DNA of 64,000 nucleotides, taken from positions 37,496 through 101,495 of the forward strand of contig CAZBMW010000007.1 of NCBI GenBank assembly GCA_964493425.1. The letters run 5' to 3'. Position 1 is the first letter of the stretch; every line of letters begins with the position of its first letter. The notes below the pieces were generated by a model. The model was given only the letters and a program-made list of their open reading frames with translations, was not told the origin of the DNA and did no database searches. A program made the position numbers and the translations under genes. Positions 8,857 through 18,900 of this stretch are shown one piece after another. Source of the stretch: CAYLMG01 sp964493425. GTDB taxonomy: Bacteria > Planctomycetota > Phycisphaerae > Sedimentisphaerales > Anaerobacaceae.

Positions 8857-9582
8857 ATGAATGATAACAAGGACTTAGAAAAGGCTATAAACGAACTTAA
8901 AAATACAGCCGCACCAGATGGCCCGTCGAAAGAGCTTATAGAGCAGACACTTAGAAAGATTTCCAGCGAGCAGGAAAATACAGCGACGACGACAAAAACC
9001 AATAGGTTCATAAGCATTTTCAGGATTGCCGCTGCTGCGGTCATTTTAATTGCAGCCGGTTACGGCTTCGGACAGCTTGTAAGTCCTGCTAAACTCGATG
9101 CCGAGCAGTTTCAGGCCCTTGAAGCTTCGGTAAAAGCCTCTCTTAAGCCGTTAGTACGACAACAACTGCAACAAGATATCATAAAACAAATGCAGGCTGT
9201 TGCCGACGAGCGGTATTCTAAACTCAAGAACGAGCTTCAGGAACAGTTCAATGCCGATTTGAACAAATTTGCACTGGATTTGACGAATGCATCAGGGGCG
9301 ATAACCGAACAGCTATTCCTGGACCTGATAGACGCCATTAACACCGCCCAGACACGAGAGCGGGCTATGTTTGCCGCTGCCTTAGAGCAATTAGAGCTAA
9401 ATCAGTTGAAAAGAGACTCACAAATACAGGATGGTCTCGTACAGTTCGCGGTCCAAGCAGTCCAAACGGAAAATGAACTTAGCACAACCAAGGATAGTGT
9501 GGCTAAATTATTGGCCCACGCACAACTCGAAAACCCTTTTTTGAAAAATAACGAAACTAACAATCATGAAAAGGAGAATTAA
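8857..9582 (+). CDS. Single-pass membrane protein, probable anti-sigma factor
   Basis: 241 residues: a cytoplasmic N-terminus of ~48 residues, one membrane segment (FRIAAAAVILIAAGYGFGQL, ~50-69), then a long extracytoplasmic region predicted as coiled coil (~80-225, rich in Gln, Glu, Leu and Lys). The topology and position directly behind an ECF sigma gene suggest an anti-sigma factor. However, the HXXXCXXC zinc anti-sigma motif is absent and the N-terminal domain is very short, so the role is inferred from context only. ATG 8857 follows GAGAGG at 8845-8850. The upstream in-frame GTG at 8830 would overlap the sigma gene and lacks a binding site. Confidence 0.8.
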   Translation: MNDNKDLEKAINELKNTAAPDGPSKELIEQTLRKISSEQENTATTTKTNRFISIFRIAAAAVILIAAGYGFGQLVSPAKLDAEQFQALEASVKASLKPLVRQQLQQDIIKQMQAVADERYSKLKNELQEQFNADLNKFALDLTNASGAITEQLFLDLIDAINTAQTRERAMFAAALEQLELNQLKRDSQIQDGLVQFAVQAVQTENELSTTKDSVAKLLAHAQLENPFLKNNETNNHEKEN

Positions 9583-9584
9583 AA

Positions 9585-10679
9585 ATGAAAAAATTAGTTA
9601 GAACGATTGCCTTAATCACTGTAATAAGTCTCGGTAGCGTGTGCTTTTGTCAGGAAGCTGAAACAACCAAGGAAAAGGTAAAAATAAAGGAGAAGGCAAA
9701 AGAAAAGGTAAAAGTTAAAACGGAAGAGCTGGAAGTTGCATTACAGGATTTAGAAAGACAGAAAGAAGAGCTCGAGAGAAACGAAGAAGAACTGCAACGA
9801 CAATTAATGGAACTCGACAGGCAAGTTATAGAGACTGCGCCGACACCCGGAACAGTCCCGATGCCGAGTCAGACAAGGGCAAGTGGAATATTTCTTTCGA
9901 AAGGCCGGGGAGGTCCATCGGCCGATATCTCGGTAGTTATCACATCGGAAGACGAGAAGCCTGAAAGTATTTCCCAGTTAACAGAAGATATGGGCATAAT
10001 GGCCCGGATACTTGACAAGCAGGTGCTCGAAATCCCTGTCCCAAAGCGAAGGACTGCTGGTTTCGGTGATGTGAGCCTCTATCCGTATACAGGGGCCAGC
10101 CAACAAAACCAAACCAAAGGGATTTACATATCCGATTTTGGGGCGCTGTTCCTAATGGATGTTGATTTTCCTCTGAAGGCTGAGCCAAAAGCCGAAGAAA
10201 AAGAAGAGGAAAAAACAGAAGCCTCGGACATCTGGGAACAGACAAAAGACGAGTTGACAGGTAGGATTCAGCGATTCGGCCCTGTAGCGCCGGAAATAAA
10301 AAGAGACGAAAAAAGGGTTGCTTTCGACGCAGACAAGGTCAAAGAGCTGAAAGAAAAGATAATAAAATCCCTTAAATACGCATCCAACATACGCGGCTTA
10401 GAGTCCGGTGATGATATAATTGTTTGCGTAAAAAGCACCAGCGGACAGGGCAGAGGGAGAATTCGTGAAATCAAAATTTACGGAAGCCAAATCGGTGCTC
10501 AGACCAGCGGCGGTGGTGCTTTTGGTGGCGTCGGTTACGGAGGGGCGTTCGCCGAAGAAGAAGGCAACTTGATAACAGGTATGACAATAATTGTTGATAA
10601 GGATGATGTTGACGAATTTGCAGAAGGTGATATGGATTATGACGAATTCTGCGAAGAAGTTGAGATTATCGAATACTAA
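9585..10679 (+). CDS. Secreted coiled-coil protein of the sigma cassette, unknown function
   Basis: 364 residues, not a family I recognise. Residues 1-22 are a signal peptide (LVRTIALITVISLGSVCFCQ). Residues ~25-85 are a highly charged Lys/Glu coiled coil, followed by a Pro/Ser-rich linker. The C-terminal half is globular, with a Gly-rich patch (SGGGAFGGVGYGGAF) and a strongly acidic end (DKDDVDEFAEGDMDYDEF). It starts two bases after the anti-sigma-like gene and ends at a strong terminator. It is the terminal member of the sigma/anti-sigma operon and probably an envelope protein whose expression, or whose signal, is tied to that sigma factor. That functional tie is inference. Confidence 0.82.
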   Translation: MKKLVRTIALITVISLGSVCFCQEAETTKEKVKIKEKAKEKVKVKTEELEVALQDLERQKEELERNEEELQRQLMELDRQVIETAPTPGTVPMPSQTRASGIFLSKGRGGPSADISVVITSEDEKPESISQLTEDMGIMARILDKQVLEIPVPKRRTAGFGDVSLYPYTGASQQNQTKGIYISDFGALFLMDVDFPLKAEPKAEEKEEEKTEASDIWEQTKDELTGRIQRFGPVAPEIKRDEKRVAFDADKVKELKEKIIKSLKYASNIRGLESGDDIIVCVKSTSGQGRGRIREIKIYGSQIGAQTSGGGAFGGVGYGGAFAEEEGNLITGMTIIVDKDDVDEFAEGDMDYDEFCEEVEIIEY

Positions 10680-10710
10680 AACAAAGCAACAGCAAAAAAA
10701 TTCAGTGGAA

Positions 10711-10738
10711 AAAGCCGGGTCTTTTTAGGCCCGGCTTT
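10711..10738. terminator. Bidirectional intrinsic terminator between the sigma cassette and gyrB
   Basis: AAAGCCGGG (10711-10719) pairs perfectly with CCCGGCTTT (10730-10738) across a 10-base loop. The minus-strand reading, toward gyrB's 3' side, has a five-T tail (CGGCTTTTTCC). The plus-strand tail is TTTCTTATAT. It serves convergent genes ending at 10679 and 10775. Confidence 0.88.
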
Positions 10739-10774
10739 CTTATATATCCAGCTACCTTAATAACATCAGGTCTT

Positions 10775-13270
10775 TTAGACGTCGAGATTTTGCACTTCGA
10801 GGGCGTGGTCTCTTATGAAGTTACGGCGTTTTTCGACGTCATCGCCCATAAGGATGCTAAAGAGCCTGTCAGCTTCGCCAGCGTCTTCAAGCTGAACCTT
10901 AAGCAGAGTTCTGGTGGCGGGATTCATAGTAGTTTCCCACAATTGCTCCGAGTTCATTTCGCCGAGCCCCTTGAAGCGTTTTATTTCAATTCCGCGGCCG
11001 CCAATCTGCCTTACCGCTGAACAAATTTCGCCGAGAGAGGCAACCTTGTACTCGTTTTCGGTATTTTTAAGCTGAAATTTAGTCGGCAACGATTCACCTG
11101 ATTCGGTTTTTTCAGCCTTGAGGAGATAATCCGAGAGGTCAAGGCCGAACTGGTCATTCAGTTTTTTATTTATCTGGTTGATTCTTGCGACTTCGTGCAG
11201 CTCCTCAGCTGAAAAAGGCTCTTCCTCGACCTGCTGCTTCTTAAATGCCTTCTCAAGCTCGTCAATTCGCTTTTCATACTCGTCTGAATCGTAATATATC
11301 TCATCGGGCTGGCCCTGTAGGCTTATTCGATATGTGGGCAGAGCTTTTCTGTTATAGTATTTCCGGACGAAATCTTTAAATATTATACCCCTTCTTGCGA
11401 GAACAGTTATGAGCCGTTCGGCCTCTGAAAGGATTTTGACGAGCTGAGCAAGCTGTTTGTCAGCAACCTCTTTTGTTTTCGAGGTTTTTGGCTTTTGTGT
11501 ACTTTTCGCAGTCCTCTTCCCTCTCGCCCCTGACTGGATGTCTCTTATTAAAAGCTCGGTGCCCTCGAGCCCACGATCGACCATTCTTTTGCGCATATGC
11601 GCTTCACTGAGAATATATTCCGATTTTTTCTGCCCCTTTGCCCTAACCTCGTAGAGGGGCGGCTGAGCAATATAAATCATATTATGGTCTATAAGCAGAG
11701 GCATCTGCCTGAAAAAGAATGTCAGCAGCAGTGTTCTTATATGTGCTCCATCAACGTCGGCGTCAGTCATTAAAACTATTTTTCCATATCTGCACTTATC
11801 GATGTCAAACTCATCGGTACCAATTCCGGCTCCGATTGCGCTAATGATTGTCCTGATTTCCTCGTGCGCAAGCATTTTCTCCAGTCTTGCTTTTTCTACG
11901 TTGAGGATTTTTCCCTTCAGAGGCAGGATAGCCTGGATATTTCTGTCTCTACCGGCCTTTGCCGAGCCGCCAGCGGAGTCGCCCTCGACAATAAAGATTT
12001 CCGTAGAGGCCTTTTCCCTGCTCGAGCAGTCCCACAGCTTTCCTGGAAGGTTTCCGCTGGAAAGAGCGCCTTTTCTTCTTGTCAGCTCTCTTGCTTTTCT
12101 CGCAGCCTCTCTCGCGGCGGAGGCCTGTATTGCCTTATTCAGGATTCTTTTAGCATCGGCTGGGTGCTCTTCAATAAAGTTTCCAAGATATTCGTTTACT
12201 ACAGTCTCAACAAAACTTCCTACTTCAGGATTCGTGAGTCTCACCTTGGTCTGAGCTTCAAAATGCGGATTTGCGAGTTTAACCGAGACGACCGCGGTAA
12301 GGCCCTCCCTTAGGTCATCTCCCGTCATCGACTGGCCGTTTTTAAGAAGATTGTTGGCCCTGGCATAATAATTCATCGTTCTTGTCAGGGCTGTTCTGTA
12401 ACCTGATAGGTGAGTGCCGCCGTCTATATTTCTTATATTGTTCGCAAAGACGAGCACATTTTCGCTGTAGCCGTTATTGTACTGCATAGCCACTTCACAG
12501 CTTAGCCTCGCATCGGTATCTTCCTTTGAGAAATAGATTACGTCTCTGTGGAGCGTTTCCTTGCCCTCGTTAAGATGCTTTACAAAAGCTTTCAGGCCTT
12601 CCTCGAACTTAAAGACCTTCTTTTTTTTCCCCCTGTCGTCTTTGAATGTTATCTGCAGTCCTGCATTCAAGTAAGCCATTTCCCTTATTCGCTTTAGCAG
12701 CGTTTCATATTCGAATTCGGTGTCGCCAAAGATTTCCTCATCCGGCATAAAGGTTATTTTCGTTCCGCTTTTTTCAGTGGCACCTACTTTTTTTACCTTT
12801 CCCTTTGCGACGCCTCTCTCACACTCGAAATGATAATGCTCATTATCGCGATAGACATCTGCTTCGAGCCATTCACTCAGCGCGTTTACGACGCTTACTC
12901 CAACGCCGTGCAGGCCTCCAGCCACCTTATAGCTTTCCTGGTCGAACTTTCCTCCGGCGTGCAGTGTTGTAAGAACCACATCGAGAGCACTTTTGCCGGC
13001 CTCTTTGTGCTTTTCGACCGGTATACCACGACCATTATCCTCAACAGTACAGCTGCCGTCGGCGTGTATATGCACGCTTATAGCATCACAATATCCTGCA
13101 AGAGCCTCGTCAATCGAATTGTCGAGCACTTCGTTGGCGAGATGATGAAGGCCTCCGCTTGCTCTGTCTCCTATGTACATATCTGGTCTTTTTCTTACTG
13201 CTTCGAGGCCGCCAAGTATTTTAATCTTGCTTGCATCGTATTTATGATTCTTTATAGCAACCTGTGCCAC
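10775..13270 (-). CDS. gyrB: DNA gyrase subunit B
   Basis: 831 residues. The GHKL ATPase domain has DNSIDEAL, DNGRGIPV and GGLHGVGVSVVNALS; the transducer domain follows. The TOPRIM domain has EGDSAGGSAKAGRDR and the metal-binding DADVDGAHIRTLL, and the protein ends with FKGLGEMNSEQLWETTMNP. With GyrA it introduces negative supercoils using ATP. An insert of roughly 180 residues, including the basic patch TAKSTQKPKTSKTKE, separates the two parts of the TOPRIM/tail region, as in the long Gram-negative GyrB rather than the ~640-residue Gram-positive form. It is downstream of dnaN and a dciA-like gene on the same strand. Confidence 0.98.
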   Translation of the reverse strand: MAQVAIKNHKYDASKIKILGGLEAVRKRPDMYIGDRASGGLHHLANEVLDNSIDEALAGYCDAISVHIHADGSCTVEDNGRGIPVEKHKEAGKSALDVVLTTLHAGGKFDQESYKVAGGLHGVGVSVVNALSEWLEADVYRDNEHYHFECERGVAKGKVKKVGATEKSGTKITFMPDEEIFGDTEFEYETLLKRIREMAYLNAGLQITFKDDRGKKKKVFKFEEGLKAFVKHLNEGKETLHRDVIYFSKEDTDARLSCEVAMQYNNGYSENVLVFANNIRNIDGGTHLSGYRTALTRTMNYYARANNLLKNGQSMTGDDLREGLTAVVSVKLANPHFEAQTKVRLTNPEVGSFVETVVNEYLGNFIEEHPADAKRILNKAIQASAAREAARKARELTRRKGALSSGNLPGKLWDCSSREKASTEIFIVEGDSAGGSAKAGRDRNIQAILPLKGKILNVEKARLEKMLAHEEIRTIISAIGAGIGTDEFDIDKCRYGKIVLMTDADVDGAHIRTLLLTFFFRQMPLLIDHNMIYIAQPPLYEVRAKGQKKSEYILSEAHMRKRMVDRGLEGTELLIRDIQSGARGKRTAKSTQKPKTSKTKEVADKQLAQLVKILSEAERLITVLARRGIIFKDFVRKYYNRKALPTYRISLQGQPDEIYYDSDEYEKRIDELEKAFKKQQVEEEPFSAEELHEVARINQINKKLNDQFGLDLSDYLLKAEKTESGESLPTKFQLKNTENEYKVASLGEICSAVRQIGGRGIEIKRFKGLGEMNSEQLWETTMNPATRTLLKVQLEDAGEADRLFSILMGDDVEKRRNFIRDHALEVQNLDV

Positions 13271-13323
13271 CTAAATCAGCTCCTTAACGAAGAATCTAAA
13301 AGTTGTATTCTGTTTTGCCTTAT

Positions 13324-13656
13324 CTAACCCACAGCAAAATCTAATTTTTTTATCCTCGCGCTCGGGCAGCAGCTCTTCATATGCTCCAGTAACTCAGGGC
13401 CGCTCAACTTAAGCTCATACAAATATGAAGGAGAATCCGCCTGCACTTTCAGATGACCATTCGTTATCTGAACTATTCTGCAGTGTTTTCTCAATCCGTC
13501 AGGCAAAAGATTATCCCAGCAATCCGTCACGTCAGCAAAGACTCTCCTTGCCGGCTGTATGCGCTGCTTCATAAGCTGCTGAACGCTGTCGGCCAATCTG
13601 GCTGTCTCAACCGGAGCATTTCCAAAACTACCATTTTTTCTTTTACTGCTGTTCAC
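13324..13656 (-). CDS. dciA: DciA-like (DUF721) helicase-loading protein
   Basis: 110 residues matching the DUF721/DciA fold: an N-terminal helix, then CWDNLLPDGLRKHCRIVQIT, GHLKVQADSPSYLYEL and a C-terminal basic strand (ARIKKLDFAVG). DciA loads the replicative helicase DnaB in bacteria lacking DnaC/DnaI. The position between dnaN and gyrB is the usual genomic place for this family and supports the call. The start is GTG at 13656 with a weak GGAAAA upstream, so the N-terminus is uncertain. The identity rests on a short, divergent domain plus synteny. Confidence 0.75.
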   Translation of the reverse strand: MNSSKRKNGSFGNAPVETARLADSVQQLMKQRIQPARRVFADVTDCWDNLLPDGLRKHCRIVQITNGHLKVQADSPSYLYELKLSGPELLEHMKSCCPSARIKKLDFAVG

Positions 13657-13762
13657 CTGCTTTTTCCGGATAGACGTGGCAGCGTTTGCCTTCCTACTTT
13701 TATCCCTTATATTTGCAGCCCTGCTTTTGAAGCAGGTCTATTGATGTCCAGAAGGACGCTGG

Positions 13763-14869
13763 CTAACCAAGATTAATAGGCATTAAAACATACAAGAAGT
13801 CCTTGCCGCATTTGATAAGTCCGGGTCTGTCCGGCTGACCCAGCTCAAAGTCAAATTCCGGTTCAGGCATTACTCTTAAGGCGTCCATAATAAACTGTGG
13901 ATTAAAACCTATTTCTATAGGCTTGCCCTTATAGTCTATCGTCATTTCGACCTGCGCATCTCCAGTCTCCGGAGCCCTGCAGGAAAATACAAGTGAGTCT
14001 TTTTTTATCGACAGCCTCACCCCCCTGGACTCCTCGCTCGTAAGCAGAGCTGACCTTCTGACCGCGCTGAGCACTGCCTCGGTCGGCAGGGTCAACTTTT
14101 TATCGTAATCAGCCGGTATTATATCTTCATATTTAGGAAACGTACCCTCAACAAGGTTCGAGCTTATAATAACGTTAGAGCAGCTCAGCAGAATAAGGTT
14201 ATCAACCAGCCTTACCGCAACAATATCTTTTTCAGTACCACCGATTTTACTCAGCAGAGACAATGTCTTAGAGGGCACTATTATCTTTGCGGTTTCCATT
14301 TTCTTTGATGGCGCAGATGTAAGGCTTACTCTGCTTCTAGCCAGTCTCCGGCCGTCTGTCGCGACCAACGACATTTTTTTGCCTTTTACCTCCCAGAGAA
14401 CGCCATTTAATGCATAACGCGTGCTCTCCTTAGCGGTTGCGAAAAGGCAATGCTCTATTACAGTTTGAATGTTTTGCAGACCTACTTCAATATCAGGCTC
14501 ACCATCGAAATCCGGGACCTTTGGGTATTGAGCGGCGTCCTGGCCATAGATAGTAAAATGGCTGTCAGAGCCAGTTATCTTGCATATCCCTTCTTTGGCC
14601 TCAATAGCTAAAACTTCATCACTGCTTTCTCTCACGACAGATGCCAGCTTGTCGGCTGGCACGACTATTTCTCCACTTTCCTCAACCTGCACCTCTGGAA
14701 CAAGATAGTTTATACCAATCTCAAGGTCTGTAGCTCGTATGTGGACCTCTTTTTCATCAGCAGCTATCGAGACACAACGCAGTATAGGTTTAGGCGTGCG
14801 GCTTGGCACAACCGAAGTTAAAAGGCCAAGAGCCTCGGCAAACGCCGCTCTGTTGAAATTTAGCTTCAT
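13763..14869 (-). CDS. dnaN: DNA polymerase III beta subunit (sliding clamp)
   Basis: 368 residues with the three repeated clamp folds. Typical stretches are SVVPSRTPKPILRCVSIAAD, YALNGVLWEVKGKKMSLVATDGRR split over the second domain, and the C-terminal YVLMPINLG close to the canonical PMRL ending. It encircles DNA and tethers Pol III, ligase and MutS. ATG at 14869 follows GGAG at 14880-14877 by seven bases; the in-frame ATG at 14890 lacks a binding site. It heads dnaN-dciA-gyrB; dnaA and recF, often adjacent, are absent here. Confidence 0.97.
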   Translation of the reverse strand: MKLNFNRAAFAEALGLLTSVVPSRTPKPILRCVSIAADEKEVHIRATDLEIGINYLVPEVQVEESGEIVVPADKLASVVRESSDEVLAIEAKEGICKITGSDSHFTIYGQDAAQYPKVPDFDGEPDIEVGLQNIQTVIEHCLFATAKESTRYALNGVLWEVKGKKMSLVATDGRRLARSRVSLTSAPSKKMETAKIIVPSKTLSLLSKIGGTEKDIVAVRLVDNLILLSCSNVIISSNLVEGTFPKYEDIIPADYDKKLTLPTEAVLSAVRRSALLTSEESRGVRLSIKKDSLVFSCRAPETGDAQVEMTIDYKGKPIEIGFNPQFIMDALRVMPEPEFDFELGQPDRPGLIKCGKDFLYVLMPINLG

Positions 14870-15463
14870 AATATATCTCCAAAAAGACATTGTAGTTTAC
14901 ATAAGAATTTTGCAATCTACAACTCTTTTTCGCAAAAAAGTTGCGTTTTTAGCTTACTTATTTGCTTCTAAACCTATGCTTTGGACAGCAGGAGTTTTGC
15001 ATATTCTAAGAAGAGCTTTATGACATATTTAAGTTTGTGGTTTGAAATGCCGGGACGACTGTCTTAAGGGCGAATTTAGGCTAGGTAATAAGAATAATTA
15101 TAAGGAACAAAATAATATCAGTAGTCTTCATATGTATCTGTGGGATTGTTAAAATAAGCCAGATTTGCTCGTAAGATGTTTGATGTGTTTGACTTATGTG
15201 ACCTTTAAGCGTTTTTGTAATGTGGAATTCCTGTTATATGGTTTATTATTTTTCTTTTGTTTTAGCAGGATTAAACGAATGGTTATCAGTTGAGAGAAAC
15301 CAAGGAGGGTTTTAACAGATTTTCTAACAGGCTACTCAAGTATTCATACGAGGCAAATTAAGGCGCAAAAAAATTTATATTCTCAGAAAAGATTGATTGA
15401 CAGGTTGGTTCGCTTATATATAGTTTACATATTAACCTTTTGCGTCTAATGAGAGGTTTTATT
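14870..15463. other. 594-base intergenic region between dnaN and marR
   Basis: No convincing gene. It separates divergent dnaN and marR transcripts. A good promoter for marR lies at 15397-15424. I searched by eye for DnaA boxes (TTATCCACA-like) because dnaN often borders oriC. I saw none exact; the closest is the two-mismatch TGTGGGATT near 15140. An AAGGAGG at ~15301 has no start codon behind it. Overall AT-rich. Confidence 0.6.
15397..15424 (+). promoter_or_regulatory. Promoter of the marR-activase operon
   Basis: TTGACA at 15397-15402, a 16-base spacer and TATAGT at 15419-15424, 40 bases upstream of the marR start. MarR proteins usually bind palindromes in their own promoter. No strong symmetric site is obvious beyond the TA-rich run here. 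Confidence 0.7.
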
Positions 15464-15937
15464 ATGACTCTTAATCAGGAATTAGGCCTGCGTAAAGGCA
15501 TCAAGGTATTGGAGCACGAGGCGCTGCTTAATATTTACTACACCGCAACCTGCTTCAGGAAGAGGGCGACGGAGTTTTTCAGGCAGTATGGTCTAACAGA
15601 CGTGCATTTCAATGTTATGATGCTTCTGGCGTACCAGTCCGGTCCCGAGGGTGGTCTGAGCCAGGCACAGCTTAGCGACATGATGCTCGTCAATCGAGCT
15701 AACATTACCTCGCTTATAGACAGGATGGAAAAGGCCAAGCTTGTTATGCGCACAGATGCAGCATCTGACAGGCGAAGCAATATTATAAAGATGACAACCC
15801 GGGGCAGGAAGCTGTTTAATACGGTTGAGCCGCTGTACGCCAAGCAGGTGAGGGAGATTATGTCGCGTTTGGGCGTAACGGAGCAGAAAAAGCTTATCTC
15901 AGCACTTGAAAAAGTACGCCAAAAACTTAATGTTTAA
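15464..15937 (+). CDS. MarR-family transcriptional regulator
   Basis: 157-residue winged-helix regulator. The HTH is GLSQAQLSDMMLVNRANITS and the wing follows in DRMEKAKLVMRTDAASDRRS (the conserved D-x-R-S of MarR proteins). Flanking helices give the dimer interface. MarR proteins typically repress neighbouring genes until a small ligand binds. ATG at 15464 is preceded by GAGAGG at 15451-15456; in-frame TTG 15440 and ATG 15449 have no suitable site. It is 33 bases upstream of the large activase gene and probably controls it. The ligand might be an acyl-CoA or aromatic compound, but this is inference. Confidence 0.92.
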   Translation: MTLNQELGLRKGIKVLEHEALLNIYYTATCFRKRATEFFRQYGLTDVHFNVMMLLAYQSGPEGGLSQAQLSDMMLVNRANITSLIDRMEKAKLVMRTDAASDRRSNIIKMTTRGRKLFNTVEPLYAKQVREIMSRLGVTEQKKLISALEKVRQKLNV

Positions 15938-15970
15938 TTTCTTTCGGTTATGAGTATCAGGGAGCCTTTT

Positions 15971-18900
15971 ATGGATGAGAAGTTGAAGTCGCACCGATTC
16001 TTGACGGCAGGAGGTGAGCAGAGAATCACGGAGGCTCTGCGCAGCGGAGGAAAATTTTATGTCGGTATTGACATCGGCTCAACGAGCAGCGATGTAGTTA
16101 TTCTCGATGAAGCAGGTAAGGTCGTATTCGACGATTATCGACGTACAATGGGGCGGCCGATAGAAACGGTGCGAGACCAATTGGCGCTTATTTTTGAGAG
16201 GAAAGGAGAATCTGACCTTGAGCTTTTTGCAGCGACGGGTACCGCGGGAAGATTTTTCGCTTCTTTAGCTGGAATACCATTTGTCAACGAGGTCCCTGCA
16301 CAGGCAGCGGCAATAGGCAGGTTGTATCAGGATTTTGAGCAGGCAACTATAATTGAGATGGGTGGCCAGGACAGCAAGCTGATTTTCATCAGCAGGCAGG
16401 AAGGCAGGAGCAGGGTTCGTGATTTTGCTTTGAATACGGTATGTGCTGCGGGGACAGGTTCATTTCTCGACCAGCAGGCACAGCGGCTTGGGATAGATAT
16501 CGAGGGTGAGTTTGGTGAGCTTGCGTTGCAAAGCAGGACAGTTCCTCGTATGGCCGGTCGTTGCTCTGTTTTTGCTAAGAGTGATATGATACACCTGCAG
16601 CAGCAGGCAACGCCGAACTGTGACATTGTAGCCGGCCTTTGCCTTGCGCTGGCGAGGAATCTTAAAAGTAATCTCGGCTGCGGCAGGGATTTTGTAAAGC
16701 CGATAGTTTTCACCGGCGGCGTTGCAGCTAATATCGGTGTTGTCAGAGCGTTTGAAAATGTTTTTGAGCTTGAGCAGGGTGAGCTTGTCGTGCCGGAGAA
16801 GCATTTTTTCACGGGCGCTATAGGGGCCGTTCTGGTCGCGAAGGGCCGTGAAAGGGCGGAAGGAGACGGCAAGGTCGAACTCGCAGTAATTGATGATTAC
16901 CTAAAAGAGCGCGGCAGTGCTTTGAAACAGGCTCCGCGCCGGCCGATACTACAGAAACCGAAATTGCCGCCTCCGGAGAGCAGAGTTTATGAGAATCTGC
17001 TTGACGAAGCGAATGAGCCGATAGATGCATATCTTGGCGTTGATGTTGGCTCGATAAGCACTAATGTAGCGGTCATAGATGAAAAAAAGAGGGTACTGGC
17101 CAAGGCGTACTTGATGACCGCGGGCAAGCCTTTAGAGGCGGTTCGTCAGGGTCTTGATATAGTAGGCAAAAAAGTTGTTGGTAAGGTAAATATCCTTGGA
17201 GCGGCTACAACGGGTTCCGGCAGGTACCTGACGGGCGATTTTATTGGGGCTGATGTGGTTATCAACGAGATTACCGCGCAGGCGGCTGGGGCGGCGATAG
17301 TGAATCCTAAGGTTGATACGATATTCGAGATTGGCGGCCAGGACAGCAAGTATATTTCTCTTGAGAACGGTGTAGTTGTTGATTTCGAGATGAACCACGC
17401 CTGTGCAGCAGGGACGGGCTCTTTCCTTGAGGAGCAGGCACAGCGGCTTGGTATAAATATCAAGGAGGAGTTTGCGGAAAAAGCATTTGCGAGCGATGGG
17501 CCTATAAAGCTCGGCGAGCGCTGCACGGTCTTTATGGAATCGGATTTACTCAGTTACCAGCAGCAGGGTGCCTGTACGGAGGATTTGGTTGCGGGGTTGA
17601 GCTATTCGATAGTTGCTAATTATCTTAACAGGGTAGTAGGCAGGCGCAGGGTCGGTGAAAATATCTGTTTTCAGGGTGGTACGGCATTTAATAAAGCGGT
17701 TTGGTCTGCTTTTGAGCAGGTGACCGGAAAACCGATTATGGTGCCAGACCATCACGAGGTTACAGGCGCAATAGGTGCGGCAGCTATAGCGGCTGAGCGT
17801 ATGAAAAACAAGGGCGGCAGGCAGAGTACGTTCAGAGGTTTTGAAAATATTGTTCATATTGAGTATAGCGTTGAATCCTTTAACTGCGAGCACTGTCCGA
17901 ACAACTGTGAAATTAAGAAGGTGCAGCTGCCCGGCTCTGAGCCTTTATATTATGGTTCCCGTTGCGACAGGTACAATATCAAGAAGAAAAAGGCGTCTGC
18001 GGTGGATTTGGGTGCGTTCGAGTATCGTGAGAAAAAGATGTTCGAATATGCAGGGTTATCCAGCAGGTCCTTTGAGAGCCAGTCTTTGCCGGTCAATAAG
18101 AAGACCGTCGGTATTCCGCTGGCGTTGATAGGTGTGCAGCTTTTACCTATGTTCAGCAGATTTTTCAAGGCGCTTGGTTTTGAGGCAGTGCATTCCGGAA
18201 AGACAAATAAGAGGATAATCCGCAAGGGCGTTGAGACCGTTACGGCTCAGACTTGCTATCCCGTCAAAGTTGCGTATGGTCACATACTGGAGCTTGTTGA
18301 GAAGGGAGTTGACTATATTTTTCTGCCAAGCATTGTGTCGATGACGGCCAATTTTCCCGAGAACAAGCATAACCAGTTATGTCCCTACGTTCAGACGCTT
18401 TGCTATCAGATAAAGACGGCTTTTGCAGACAGGCTCGGCAAGACTAAGATATTGACAGTGCCGCTCAGGTTGGGTGAAGGAGATAAGCTTCTTTATAAAA
18501 CATTCGGTCAGCTTAGTGCCGAGCTTGGTGTGTCGCGCCGGGCGGTTAAAAGAGCTGTTGATGAGGCGGTTGAGGCTCAATCAAATTTTGAGCAGGCGCT
18601 TAGAGACAAGGGGGCGGAGATTATGGAGGCCCTGAAGCCGGACGAAAGACTTTTTGTTCTGGTTTCAAGGCCATATAACGGCTGTGATAACGGTGTGAAT
18701 CTTGAGGTGCCGAAAAAGCTGGCTGAGCTTGGCGTGAAATTGATGCCGATGGAGATGCTCGACTTGTCAAAGGCTAAACTCAGTGATGAGTATCTTCACC
18801 GTTCTGTTTACTGGGTATATGGTCAGAAGATTTTGCGGGCGGCGGAGATAATAAAGCGTGACGAGCGGCTGTTTGCGATATATCTATCGAATTTCAGCTG

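Noticed and set aside
14870..15463. oriC beside dnaN
   Set aside because: No exact or clustered DnaA boxes seen by eye, and dnaA is not present.
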